This document shows positions 28,957-37,303 of a stretch of 64,000 nucleotides of DNA, in pieces (within the stretch, counting starts at the first letter, position 1; every line of letters begins with the position of its first letter). The stretch is from Streptomyces iranensis (GTDB taxonomy: Bacteria; Actinomycetota; Actinomycetes; Streptomycetales; Streptomycetaceae): positions 124,001-188,000 of the forward strand of contig NZ_JAGGLR010000004.1 in assembly GCF_017874715.1 (NCBI RefSeq), written 5' to 3'. The notes under the pieces were generated by a model that was given only the letters and a program-made list of their open reading frames with translations, did not search any database and was not told where the DNA came from. The position numbers and the translations under genes were made by a program.

Positions 28957-30714
28957 TCATTCGATGCCTATGATCAGCGGCGCGGTGGGCTGACCGCCGC
29001 GGTAGACGACCGTGTCGACGGCGAAGTGCCCCTCCCGCACATGGCGCTCCAGCCGTTCGGCGACCTCGTCCGGAAGGTCCGCGCCGAGCACCAGCGTGAC
29101 CATCTCACCGCCCGCCGCCAGCATCCGGTCCAGCACCGTCCCGGCGGTCGCGGCCAGCTCCGAGCCGATCACCGCCACATCACCGTCGATCATGCCCAGG
29201 ACGTCTCCGGCCTGGCACACCCCTGCCATGGTCCAGGACTGGCGCTCGGCGACGGCCAGTTCCGCGTAGCGGGTGGCGCCCGCGGCCGAGGTCATGGCGA
29301 CCACGTCCTCGTCGAAGCTGCGGCCGGGCTCGTGGACGGCGAGCGCGGCGATGCCCTGGACGGCGGAGCGGGTGGGGATCACCGCGACCCGTACGCCCTC
29401 GGCGCGGGCCTGGGCCGCGGCCGCGGCCGCCGCGTGGTGCAGCTCGCTGTCGTTCGGCAGCAGCACGACCTCCCGTGCGTGGGCCCGGCGGACCGCGTCC
29501 ACCAGCTCACCACTGGCGGGCGGCTCCCCGGGGCGGGTGGCGACCGCGGTCGCGCCCGCCTCCGCGCACAGCGCGGCCAGCCCGTCGCCGGGGACGACGG
29601 CGACCACGGCGCGGGGCACGCGCTCGGCGCGCGGGCCGCCCGTAGGGCCCTGGGCGCCGGACTGGTCCGGCAGGACGATGGCCGGGCCTGGCCGGTCCGG
29701 ACCGCCCAAGCCCGCCTTACGGACGGCGGCGCCGTCGAAGTGGGTGATCCGGATGCGGTACGGGCGCCCGGCCTGGATGCCCGCCTCCACGGCCGCCCCC
29801 GCGTCGTCCACATGGACGTGGACGTTCCACAGGCCGTCGCCGCCGACGACCACCAGGGAGTCGCCGAGGGCGTCCAGCCGCTCCCGCAGGGCGGTCACGG
29901 CCGTGTCGTCGGCCTCCAGGAGGTAGATCACCTCGAAGGCGGGCCCGCCGTCCGGGGCGCCGTCGGTGGAGCAGCCCACCAGATCCTGCCCCTGCCCGCC
30001 CGTCCCGGTGGGCGCCAGGGCGTCACGGCCGGGGCGAGCCGGGGCGAGCGCCGCGGGGGCCTCGCCCGACAGGGCCTGGGCGAGCCCGCCCAGGACCGTC
30101 ACCAGGCCGTAGCCGCCCGCGTCGACCACCCCCGCGCGGGCGAGGGCGTCGAGCTGGCCGGGGGTGGCCTGGAGCGCCGTACGGGCGCCCTCGTACGCGG
30201 CGCGGGCCACCGTGGCGACGTCACCCGTGGCGCGCTCCGCGCTCTCCGCTGCGGCCACGGCGACCGTAAGGACGGTGCCTTCGACGGGGTGCGCGACGGC
30301 CAGGTAGGCGAGGTCGACCGCGCGCCGCAGCGCCCGCCGCAGCCCGTCCGCCTCGCCCGCGCCCGGGTTCCCGTCCGGTGTGCCGTCGGCCAGGACGTCC
30401 GCCATACCGCGCAGCAGCTGCGCGAGGATCGTGCCGGAGTTGCCCCGCGCGCCGATCAGCGCGCCATGGGCCATGGCGCGCACCACATCGGCGAGGGTGG
30501 GACGGGACACGGCGGCCGAGGTCGCGTGGCCGTCGAAGGCGGCGTCCACGGCCCGTGCGGCGGACTCCACGGTCAGATACAGATTGGTGCCGGTGTCCCC
30601 GTCCGCGACCGGATAGACGTTGATCGCGTCGATGTCCGCTCGGGCCCGGCCCAGCGCGTCGAGGGCGAGCCCGCACCAGGTCCGTACCGCATCGGCGTCG
30701 AGCGTGTGCGGCAC
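28957..30714 (-). CDS. DhaL/DegV-linked kinase family protein (FakA-like)
   Basis: A 585-residue protein with an N-terminal DhaL (DAK2) domain: INVYPVADGDTGTNLYLTV (about 27-45) binds Mg-ATP, and HGALIGARGNSGTILAQLLRG follows near 85-105. The middle and C-terminal parts match the DAK1-like/DegV-associated region of FakA, the ATP-binding subunit of fatty-acid kinase in Firmicutes. GAGGAGG lies about eight bases before the GTG at 30714. It precedes recG on the same strand, an association conserved in Gram-positives. The substrate in Streptomyces is inferred; a DegV partner (FakB) is not in the window. Confidence 0.88.
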   Translation of the reverse strand: MPHTLDADAVRTWCGLALDALGRARADIDAINVYPVADGDTGTNLYLTVESAARAVDAAFDGHATSAAVSRPTLADVVRAMAHGALIGARGNSGTILAQLLRGMADVLADGTPDGNPGAGEADGLRRALRRAVDLAYLAVAHPVEGTVLTVAVAAAESAERATGDVATVARAAYEGARTALQATPGQLDALARAGVVDAGGYGLVTVLGGLAQALSGEAPAALAPARPGRDALAPTGTGGQGQDLVGCSTDGAPDGGPAFEVIYLLEADDTAVTALRERLDALGDSLVVVGGDGLWNVHVHVDDAGAAVEAGIQAGRPYRIRITHFDGAAVRKAGLGGPDRPGPAIVLPDQSGAQGPTGGPRAERVPRAVVAVVPGDGLAALCAEAGATAVATRPGEPPASGELVDAVRRAHAREVVLLPNDSELHHAAAAAAAQARAEGVRVAVIPTRSAVQGIAALAVHEPGRSFDEDVVAMTSAAGATRYAELAVAERQSWTMAGVCQAGDVLGMIDGDVAVIGSELAATAGTVLDRMLAAGGEMVTLVLGADLPDEVAERLERHVREGHFAVDTVVYRGGQPTAPLIIGIE

Positions 30715-30849
30715 GAAAGGTCCTCCTCGGAGGCTGCTGGGGCGGGGTGGGCATCGCGTCATCGCAGGGTAGCCGCCGCCCTCGGCGGGTGCCGGGGCAG
30801 CCATGATAGTTTCGTTGTACGGGAGTGGCCGTTGTATGCTGCTCCGGTT

Positions 30850-30955
30850 GCCCGATGCGAATCGGGCCATTCCCCCAGGCGCCGCCGAATCCTCCACGAT
30901 TCAGTCAGCGTCCGGGGCATCCGTTCAGTGTCCTGTCTCCTCGCGAGAAGCGAGG
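30850..30955 (+). promoter_or_regulatory. Structured 5' leader of rpmB
   Basis: Two perfect hairpins lie upstream of rpmB: GCCCGAT/ATCGGGC with loop GCGA at 30850-30867 and CCTCGC/GCGAGG with loop GAGAA at 30939-30955. A promoter near TATGCT at about 30833-30838 would give a leader of some 130 nt. Ribosomal-protein leaders are often autoregulatory; this one is not a type I recognise. Confidence 0.4.
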
Positions 30956-30978
30956 TTGACCCGTCTTTGGAGTAACCC

Positions 30979-31164
30979 GTGGCTGCCAACTGCGACGTCT
31001 GCGGCAAGGGGCCGGGCTTCGGCAACAACATCTCGCACTCGCACCGCCGCACCCGCCGTCGTTGGAACCCCAACATCCAGACGGTGCGCGCTGTGGTCGG
31101 TCGTACCCCGAAGCGGCTCAACGTCTGCACCTCGTGCATCAAGGCCGGCAAGGTTTCGCGCTAG
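30979..31164 (+). CDS. rpmB: 50S ribosomal protein L28 (zinc-binding form)
   Basis: A 61-residue L28 with GTG start and GGAG six bases upstream. The N-terminal [17 protein letters not shown] and the later CTSC pair make the zinc-binding C+ form, so a zinc-independent paralogue is likely elsewhere under Zur. [15 protein letters not shown] is the family core. It is divergent from the DhaL-domain gene and is followed by an intrinsic terminator. Confidence 0.97.
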   Translation: MAANCDVCGKGPGFGNNISHSHRRTRRRWNPNIQTVRAVVGRTPKRLNVCTSCIKAGKVSR

Positions 31165-31211
31165 TCGTCTAGTCGCACGGCCTCCCCGCGCAAGCGGGAT
31201 ACCGGTACGCC

Positions 31212-31242
31212 AGGCCGGTCCACCACTGGAGTGGACCGGCCT
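31212..31242 (+). terminator. Terminator after rpmB (also faces thiD)
   Basis: A perfect 12-bp stem AGGCCGGTCCAC / GTGGACCGGCCT with loop CACTGGA, followed by TTCG. It lies between the convergent rpmB and thiD genes. Confidence 0.8.
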
Positions 31243-31253
31243 TTCGCGTGCCC

Positions 31254-32111
31254 TCAGCCAGTCCCCTCCGACCAGCCAGTCCCCTCCGACAGCCACCCGT
31301 GGTCGACCGGGCCGATGCCCGCGCCCAGGGGGAAGCCCGCCGCGATGGCGCCCGTGACGTAGTCCTTGGCCGCGGTGACGGCCTCGGGGACCTCGTAGCC
31401 GCCCGCCAGATACGTGGCGATGGCCGCGGCGAGGGTGCACCCCGTGCCGTGCGTATGGCGGTTGTCCTGGCGGGGCGCGCGCAGCCAGTGCTCCTCGGTG
31501 CCGTCGGTGAGCAGATCCACCGCGTCGCCGCCGGGCAGATGGCCACCCTTGATCAGCGCCCATCGCGGACCGTGGCCCAGCACCGCCCCGGCCGCCCGCC
31601 GCTGGTCGTCCTCCGACTCCACGCGGACGCCGGTGAGCTGGGTCACCTCGTCCAGGTTCGGCGTGGCCACGGTCGCGGCCGGCAGCAGCTTCGTACGGAC
31701 CGCGTCGAGCGCCTCGGCGGCCAGCAGCGGGTCACCGTGCTTGGAGACGCCGACCGGATCGACGACCACCGGCGCGGTGACGTCCGCGAGCAGCGCGGCG
31801 ACGGTCTCGACCAGTTCGGCGGTCGCCAGCATGCCGGTCTTGACCGCCTGGACGCCGATGTCGTCGGCCACGCTGCGGAACTGGGTCCGTACGGCCTCGG
31901 CGGGCAGCTCCCAGGCGCCCTGGACGCCCAGGGAGTTCTGAGCCGTCACCGCGGTGATCACGCTCATGCCGTGGGCGCCCAGGGCCAGCATGGTCTTCAG
32001 GTCGGCCTGGATGCCCGCACCGCCACCGGAGTCCGATCCGGCGACGGTGAGGACACGCACGGGCGCCGAGCCGTCATGGGCGGGGCGGGGGACGCGGGGA
32101 GGTAGAGCCAT
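31254..32111 (-). CDS. thiD: Hydroxymethylpyrimidine kinase / phosphomethylpyrimidine kinase
   Basis: A 285-residue ribokinase-fold kinase that phosphorylates HMP and HMP-P in thiamine synthesis. Evidence includes [20 protein letters not shown] near the start, [17 protein letters not shown], and the catalytic [18 protein letters not shown] near 230. I start at ATG 32111 (MALPPRV); no good ribosome site is visible. The last codons contain a perfect 18-bp tandem duplication (31255-31290) that shifts the stop codon downstream by six codons, giving the repeated tail [11 protein letters not shown]. It lies downstream of thiL. Confidence 0.95.
   Translation of the reverse strand: MALPPRVPRPAHDGSAPVRVLTVAGSDSGGGAGIQADLKTMLALGAHGMSVITAVTAQNSLGVQGAWELPAEAVRTQFRSVADDIGVQAVKTGMLATAELVETVAALLADVTAPVVVDPVGVSKHGDPLLAAEALDAVRTKLLPAATVATPNLDEVTQLTGVRVESEDDQRRAAGAVLGHGPRWALIKGGHLPGGDAVDLLTDGTEEHWLRAPRQDNRHTHGTGCTLAAAIATYLAGGYEVPEAVTAAKDYVTGAIAAGFPLGAGIGPVDHGWLSEGTGWSEGTG
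31255..31290. repeat. 18-bp tandem duplication at the 3' end of thiD
   Basis: CAGCCAGTCCCCTCCGAC occurs twice in perfect tandem. The duplication is in frame and lengthens ThiD by WSEGTG at the C terminus. It looks recent because the copies are identical. Confidence 0.85.
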
Positions 32112-32203
32112 GGCACCGAATCTACTCGGCGCCCCCGGCACCCCCGAACGTCCCCCAAGGCGCCCTTACGGTCACTCGGCGCCCATACCGTCACCCGGCG
32201 ACG

Positions 32204-33172
32204 TCACTCGGCGCCCTCACCGTCGCCGAAGTGGTCCCAGCCCCCGTGTGCCCAGGGAGCTCCGTCCACCGTCACCTGGGGCAGCGCCGAGGGGTTGAGC
32301 ACCTCGCCGATCACCTTCCAGCGGGCCGGCAGCTTGGCGTCGGGCGGGAAGGTGGCCACGATCGCGTGGTCCTCTCCCCCGCTGAGCACCCACTGGAGCG
32401 GATCGACGCCCACCGCCTGCCCGATGTCCGACATCTGCGAGGGGACGTCGATGTCCGCCGAGCGCAGATCGATGCGGACCTTGCTGGCCTCCGCGATATG
32501 CCCGAGGTCGGCCACCAGGCCGTCGCTCACATCGGTCATCGCGGTCGCCCCCAGCCCGGCGGCGGCGGGACCGGCGTGGTACGGCGGCTCCGGCCGCCGG
32601 TGCGCCTCGACGAAGGCCCGCGGCGAGCGGAAGCCGCGCGAGAGCACCGCGTGCCCGGCCGCCGACCAGCCCAGCCAGCCGGTGACGGCGACAACGTCGC
32701 CGGGCTGGGCACCGGATCGGGTGACCGGCTCGTGGTTGCGCAGATCGCCCAGTGCGGTGATGGCAACGGTGATGGTGTCCCCGCGCACGACGTCACCGCC
32801 CACCACGGCCGCGCCCGCGACCTGGCATTCGTCGCGGATGCCGTCCATCAGCTCGGCCGGCCAGGTCACCGGCAGATCGGCGGGGACCACCAGGCCGAGC
32901 AGCAGGGCTGTCGGCACGGCGCCCATGGCCGCGATGTCGGCCAGGTTCTGGGCCGCGGCCTTACGGCCGACGTCATAGGCGGTGGACCAGTCCCGCCGGA
33001 AGTGCCTGCCCTCCAGCAGGATGTCCGTACTGGCCACGACCCTCCGGTCGGGCGCGGCCACGACCGCGGCATCGTCACCGGGCCCCAACCTCACCGCCGG
33101 GGTGGTGGTGAGCCGGGATGTGAGCTCTCTGATGAGCCCGAACTCCCCCAACTCGCCCACGGTGCCCTTCAT
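32204..33172 (-). CDS. thiL: Thiamine-monophosphate kinase
   Basis: A 322-residue enzyme making thiamine diphosphate from thiamine monophosphate. The family marks are [18 protein letters not shown] (metal site), [24 protein letters not shown], and later [19 protein letters not shown] and [14 protein letters not shown]. The ATG at 33172 follows a GAAGGGGCG stretch and gives the usual N terminus. The gene is divergent from the Lrp-type gene and upstream of thiD on the same strand, 92 bp apart; no TPP riboswitch is seen in front of either. Confidence 0.95.
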   Translation of the reverse strand: MKGTVGELGEFGLIRELTSRLTTTPAVRLGPGDDAAVVAAPDRRVVASTDILLEGRHFRRDWSTAYDVGRKAAAQNLADIAAMGAVPTALLLGLVVPADLPVTWPAELMDGIRDECQVAGAAVVGGDVVRGDTITVAITALGDLRNHEPVTRSGAQPGDVVAVTGWLGWSAAGHAVLSRGFRSPRAFVEAHRRPEPPYHAGPAAAGLGATAMTDVSDGLVADLGHIAEASKVRIDLRSADIDVPSQMSDIGQAVGVDPLQWVLSGGEDHAIVATFPPDAKLPARWKVIGEVLNPSALPQVTVDGAPWAHGGWDHFGDGEGAE

Positions 33173-33308
33173 CCCATCGCCCCTTCGTGCTCGTGACCAC
33201 TTTCCGCCGCGCCGCGCTCCCCGCGCGGGTCTCCCCGCGCCGCATGGCGACGCGGTACCGTGGCGTCCCTTCTCTCCACATGATCCTCGTAGCCGCCCTG
33301 GAGGTTCC

Positions 33309-33542
33309 GTGGTACAGGCGTACATCCTGATCCAGACCGAGGTCGGCAGGGCCTCGACCGTGGCCGACATCATCGCCAAGCTCCCCGGGGTGATACAGGC
33401 GGAGGACGTCACGGGCCCCTATGACGTGATCGTCCGCGCCCAGGCCGACACGGTCGATGAGCTCGGCCGCATGGTGGTCGCGAAAGTCCAGCAAGTGGAA
33501 GGGATCACCCGTACCCTGACCTGCCCGGTCGTCCATCTCTAG
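33309..33542 (+). CDS. Stand-alone Lrp/AsnC effector (RAM) domain protein
   Basis: A 77-residue protein made only of the RAM/AsnC ligand-binding fold: VQAYILIQTEVGRASTVADI, then GPYDVIVRAQADTVDELGRM and VEGITRTLTC. There is no DNA-binding domain. Such single-domain proteins are widespread in actinobacteria and may bind amino acids and form oligomers with full Lrp regulators. GGAGG six bases before the GTG fixes the start. The gene is 21 bp upstream of the DUF3515 gene and may be co-transcribed with it. Confidence 0.9.
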   Translation: MVQAYILIQTEVGRASTVADIIAKLPGVIQAEDVTGPYDVIVRAQADTVDELGRMVVAKVQQVEGITRTLTCPVVHL

Positions 33543-33562
33543 CTCCCCCGTATGATCGGCCG

Positions 33563-34060
33563 GTGAATTCCGCACACCGTAGTCTCACCCGACGGCTCGT
33601 TCCGCTGTCCGCCGCGGTGGTCCTGGCCCTGGTGCCGGTAGCCGGTTGCTCCTTCACCGGGGACTCCGACGACACCAAGGCGCTCGCGGTTCCCACTCCG
33701 GCCCCACAGGCGGCCGCGATCTGCCGCGCGCTGCACAAGAAACTGCCCCATGCCGTGAACGGGCTGAAGCGGGGCACCGCCGAGCCCGCCTCGGACTACA
33801 CAGCCGTGTGGGGGGACCCCGCCGTGCAGCTGCGCTGCGGAGTCCCCCGGCCGGAGGCGATGGGCTCCAAGACCGCGTCGGCCGAGGTGAACGGCGTCGA
33901 GTGGCTCCCGGAGAAGCGAGACGGCGGCTACCGCTTCACCACCGTACTGCGCCGGGCCTATGTCGAGGTGACCGTGCCCGGGAAGTACTCCCCCGAGATC
34001 AACCCCCTGCTCGACCTCGCCCGCGCCGTCAAGAAGACGGTCCCGAAGGGCGTGGCCTAG
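33563..34060 (+). CDS. DUF3515 lipoprotein
   Basis: A 165-residue putative lipoprotein. A basic start and hydrophobic stretch (RLVPLSAAVVLALVPVAGC) end in the lipobox VAGC, so the mature protein would be lipidated at Cys about 29 and sit on the outer face of the membrane. The remainder matches the DUF3515 pattern, with ICRALHKKLP, WGDPAVQLRCGVPRP and a C-terminal helix. Its function is unknown; the family sits beside ddl and thiL in many actinobacteria. A 19-bp tandem array begins two bases after its stop. Confidence 0.88.
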   Translation: MNSAHRSLTRRLVPLSAAVVLALVPVAGCSFTGDSDDTKALAVPTPAPQAAAICRALHKKLPHAVNGLKRGTAEPASDYTAVWGDPAVQLRCGVPRPEAMGSKTASAEVNGVEWLPEKRDGGYRFTTVLRRAYVEVTVPGKYSPEINPLLDLARAVKKTVPKGVA

Positions 34061-34061
34061 C

Positions 34062-34156
34062 GCGGCCCCGTGCGGCTGGCGCGGCCCCGTGCGGCTGGCG
34101 CGGCCCCGTGCGGCTGGCGCGGCCCCGTGCGGCTGGCGCGGCCCCGTGCGGCTGGC
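34062..34156. repeat. Five perfect 19-bp tandem repeats between DUF3515 gene and ddl
   Basis: The unit GCGGCCCCGTGCGGCTGGC is repeated five times without a mismatch, followed by a degenerate sixth. It fills the 108-bp gap between two convergent genes. Each unit can fold a small hairpin (GGCC-CCGTGC-GGCT with one G-U pair), so the array may serve as a compound terminator. Confidence 0.9.
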
Positions 34157-34168
34157 GCGGCCGTCCGG

Positions 34169-35341
34169 CTAGCGCAGCCCCGTCGAGCGGCGCAGCGCGG
34201 CCTCCAGCAGCCGGTCCACCAGCTCGGGGTAGCTCACGCCGCTCTCCTGCCACATGCGCGGGTACATCGAGATCGGAGTGAAACCGGGCATGGTGTTGAT
34301 CTCGTTGATCACGAACTCACCGCTGTCCAGCAGGAAGAAGTCGGCCCGAACCAGCCCCTCGCAGGACGCCGCCTCGAAGGCGGCCACCGCGAGTTCCTGG
34401 ACCCGCCGGGTCTGCTCCTCGGTGAGCGGCGCGGGCACGATGCCGTCCGCCGCGTCGATGTACTTCGCCTCGAAGTCGTAGAAGGTGTGGGAGGAGACCG
34501 GCGGGATCTCGGCGGGCACGCTGGCGCGCGGCCCGTCCTCGTACTCCAGCACCCCGCACTCGATCTCGCGGCCGCGCAGCAGCGCCTCCACGATGACCTT
34601 CGGGTCGTGGCGCCTGGCCTCCTCGACGGCCGCGTCCAGGTCCGCCGGGCCCTCGACCTTGCTGATGCCGAAGGACGAGCCGGCCCGCGCGGGCTTCACG
34701 AAGAGCGGCCAGCCGTGCTCCTCGGCGAACTCCACGATCCGCTGGCGGGCGGCGGAAGGTTCCTGCTCCCAGGCCCGGGGGCGGATCACCTCGTACGGGC
34801 CGACGGGCAGCCCGAAGGAGACGAACACCCGCTTCATGTACTCCTTGTCCATGCCCACGGCGGAGGCGAGCACCCCGGCCCCCACGTACGGCACCCCGGA
34901 CAGCTCCAGCAGCCCCTGGAGGGTGCCGTCCTCGCCGTACGGGCCGTGCAGCATGGGGAAGACGACGTCGACGTCGCCCAGTGCCTTGGGCACCGCCCCC
35001 GGTTCGCTGTAGACGACCTCGCGGTTCCCCGGGTCGACCGGGAGGACGACCGAGCCCTCGCTGGACTCGGCGAGCCGTTCGACGCTGGGCAGCTCGCGAT
35101 TGGCGATGGCCATCCGCTCGGGCTCGTCGGCGGTCAGCGCCCAACGGCCGTCCGCGGTGATGCCGATCGGCAGCACGTCGTACTTCTCGCGGTCGATGGC
35201 GCGCAGCACGGCGCCCGCGGTGACCACCGAGATGGCGTGCTCGGAGCTGCGGCCGCCGAAGACGACGGCGACGCGCGGCTTCCGCCGCTCGCCTCCGGAT
35301 GAAGCCGGGACAGGGCCTGGGGAAGGGGTCTGGCTGCTCAT
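34169..35341 (-). CDS. ddl: D-alanine--D-alanine ligase
   Basis: A 390-residue ATP-grasp ligase making D-Ala-D-Ala for peptidoglycan. It has VAVVFGGRSSEHAISVVTAG at the N-terminal domain, FPMLHGPYGEDGTLQGLLE, the ATP-grasp core VKPARAGSSFGISKV, and the terminal NEINTMPGFTPISMYP. These are the two Ddl signatures. It lies in series with gpsA and plsC (same strand, 34-bp gap to gpsA). Serine and context indicate an ordinary D-Ala-D-Ala rather than D-Lac enzyme, though this is not certain from sequence alone. Confidence 0.96.
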   Translation of the reverse strand: MSSQTPSPGPVPASSGGERRKPRVAVVFGGRSSEHAISVVTAGAVLRAIDREKYDVLPIGITADGRWALTADEPERMAIANRELPSVERLAESSEGSVVLPVDPGNREVVYSEPGAVPKALGDVDVVFPMLHGPYGEDGTLQGLLELSGVPYVGAGVLASAVGMDKEYMKRVFVSFGLPVGPYEVIRPRAWEQEPSAARQRIVEFAEEHGWPLFVKPARAGSSFGISKVEGPADLDAAVEEARRHDPKVIVEALLRGREIECGVLEYEDGPRASVPAEIPPVSSHTFYDFEAKYIDAADGIVPAPLTEEQTRRVQELAVAAFEAASCEGLVRADFFLLDSGEFVINEINTMPGFTPISMYPRMWQESGVSYPELVDRLLEAALRRSTGLR

Positions 35342-35375
35342 ATCGCGTTGAGGTTACCTTGCGGTCCGCGTGGCG

Positions 35376-36377
35376 TCAGTGCCGCTCGGCCTTGGCGCTG
35401 CGGGACATCAGCTCTTTGAGTGCGACAAGGGGCTGTTTGCCGTCGTGCACGATCTCGACGACGGTTTCGGTGATGGGCATGTCGACATCGTGGCGGCGGG
35501 CGAGATCCAGCACCGACTCGCACGACTTGACGCCCTCCGCGGTCTGCTTGGTGACCGCGATGGTCTCCTCCAGTGTCATCCCGCGGCCCAGGTTGGTGCC
35601 GAAGGTGTGGTTGCGGGAGAGCGGGGAGGAGCAGGTGGCGACGAGGTCGCCCATGCCCGCCAGGCCCGCGAAGGTGTGCGCGTCGGCGCCCATCGCCAGG
35701 CCCAGCCGGGTCGTTTCGGCGAGGCCGCGGGTGATGAGCGACGCCTTGGTGTTGTCGCCGAGGCCCATGCCGTCGGCGATGCCCACGGCCAGCGCGATGA
35801 CGTTCTTCACCGCGCCACCCAGCTCGCAGCCGACCACGTCGGTGTTGGTGTACGGGCGGAAGTACGCGGTGTGGCAGGCGGTCTGGAGGCGGCGGGCCAC
35901 GCTCTCGTCGGGGCAGGCCACCACGGAGGCGGCGGGCTGCCGGGCGGCGATCTCCTTGGCGAGGTTGGGTCCGGTGAGCACCGCGACGCGCTCGGCGGGC
36001 GCCTTGGCGACCTCCTGGACGACCTCGCTCATCCGCTTGGCCGTGCCGAGTTCGACGCCCTTCATCAGGGAGACCAGCACGGTGTCGGCGGCCAGCAGCG
36101 GGGCCCAGTCGGTGAGGTTGCCGCGCAGCGTCTGGGAGGGCACGGAGAACACGGTGAACTCCGCGCCGGCCGCGGCCTCGGCCGGGTCGGTGGTGGCGCG
36201 CACACCGTCGGGGAGCCGCACCCCGGGGAAGTAGTCGGGATTGCCGTGGCCGGTGTTGATGGCCTCGACGACACCGGGCCGGCGCCCCCACAGCGTCACC
36301 TCGCACCCCGCGTCGGCGAGCACCATCGCGAAGGCGGTGCCCCAGGAGCCGGTGCCGAAGACGGCGCAGCGCGTCAC
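35376..36377 (-). CDS. gpsA: Glycerol-3-phosphate dehydrogenase [NAD(P)+]
   Basis: A 333-residue enzyme supplying sn-glycerol 3-phosphate for phospholipids. The Rossmann motif FGTGSWGTAFAMVLADAG is at the N terminus, LTGPNLAKEIA lies near 140 and the catalytic lysine is in GGAVKNVIALAVGI, followed by GMGLGDNTKASLITRG. The GTG start overlaps the plsC stop codon (GTGA). The plsC-gpsA-ddl order joins lipid and wall precursor genes. Confidence 0.96.
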   Translation of the reverse strand: MTRCAVFGTGSWGTAFAMVLADAGCEVTLWGRRPGVVEAINTGHGNPDYFPGVRLPDGVRATTDPAEAAAGAEFTVFSVPSQTLRGNLTDWAPLLAADTVLVSLMKGVELGTAKRMSEVVQEVAKAPAERVAVLTGPNLAKEIAARQPAASVVACPDESVARRLQTACHTAYFRPYTNTDVVGCELGGAVKNVIALAVGIADGMGLGDNTKASLITRGLAETTRLGLAMGADAHTFAGLAGMGDLVATCSSPLSRNHTFGTNLGRGMTLEETIAVTKQTAEGVKSCESVLDLARRHDVDMPITETVVEIVHDGKQPLVALKELMSRSAKAERH

Positions 36378-37132
36378 TTGCTCTCCTCATCGGCCAGCGG
36401 GAGCGGCGGACCGTCGGTGCCGTTCCGCGTGGGCCGGTCGTACCTCTGAACGGGCGCCGACTGGCCGCGCACCTCGGAGAGGAGCTCGGTGATGGCGCCC
36501 ATGATGGTGTCGGTGGCCGCCCTGAGGACTTCAGCGGTGGGCTCCTGGCCGTAGAACTCGGACAGGTCCACCGGCGGGCCGGCGTGCACCTTGAGCGTCT
36601 TACGGGGGAAGAGGCGGACCCGCTTCTCCTTGGCGTAGGGCGGCACGGCCTCGTTGGCGCCCCACTGGGCGACGGGGATGACCGGGGCCTTGGTGAGCAG
36701 CGCGACCCGCGCGGCGCCGGTCTTTCCGCGCATGGGCCACATGTCCGGGTCGCGGGTGAGGGTGCCCTCGGGGTAGAAGGCCACGCACTCCCCCTTGTTG
36801 ATGGCGTCCACGGCGGAGCGGAAGGCGTTGGCGGCGTCGGTGGACTCGCGGTATACGGGGATCTGGCCGGTGCCGCGGAGCATGGTGCCCACGAAGCCGC
36901 CTCTGAAGAGGGCGGCCTTGGCGAGGAAGCGCGGCACCCTTCCGGTGTTGTACTGGAAGTGCGCGTAGGAGAGCGGGTCGAGATACGAGTTGTGATTGAT
37001 CGCGGTGATAAATCCACCGTCGGCGGGAATGTGCTCCATTCCGTGCCAGTCCCGCTTGAACAGAACCACCAGCGGCGGTTTGCACAGGACCGCGGCCATG
37101 CGGTACCAGAAGCCGATTCTGCGGCCGGACAC
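36374..37132 (-). CDS. plsC: 1-acyl-sn-glycerol-3-phosphate acyltransferase (PlsC family)
   Basis: A 252-residue membrane-associated acyltransferase. The catalytic NHNSYLD (HX4D) is near residue 49 and the FYPEGTLTRD motif near 125. A hydrophobic N-terminal segment is short. AGAGGA lies eight bases before the GTG at 37132, while an ATG nine bases earlier is too close to it. It overlaps gpsA by four bases, so G3P synthesis and acylation are coupled. Confidence 0.93.
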   Translation of the reverse strand: MSGRRIGFWYRMAAVLCKPPLVVLFKRDWHGMEHIPADGGFITAINHNSYLDPLSYAHFQYNTGRVPRFLAKAALFRGGFVGTMLRGTGQIPVYRESTDAANAFRSAVDAINKGECVAFYPEGTLTRDPDMWPMRGKTGAARVALLTKAPVIPVAQWGANEAVPPYAKEKRVRLFPRKTLKVHAGPPVDLSEFYGQEPTAEVLRAATDTIMGAITELLSEVRGQSAPVQRYDRPTRNGTDGPPLPLADEESK

Positions 37133-37303
37133 TCGGAACATCCTCTCTTGGACCCTGCTGACCTGCTGGCTTGCTGTCGTCCCCGGCAGCCGCACAAGTG
37201 TCGCTCCAGGCACCCCGTCTGTCGAGGACACCGTAACCCCGCACGTCTTCGGCGAGCCGGGCAGCAGGTCAGAATGAGGCCCGTGGGAAGAAACGGAGCC
37301 CCT

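Noticed and set aside
32112..32203. TPP riboswitch upstream of thiD or thiL
   Set aside because: No THI-box core is visible in either upstream region.
34062..34156. 19-bp repeats as a CRISPR array
   Set aside because: Units are directly contiguous with no spacers and no cas genes nearby.
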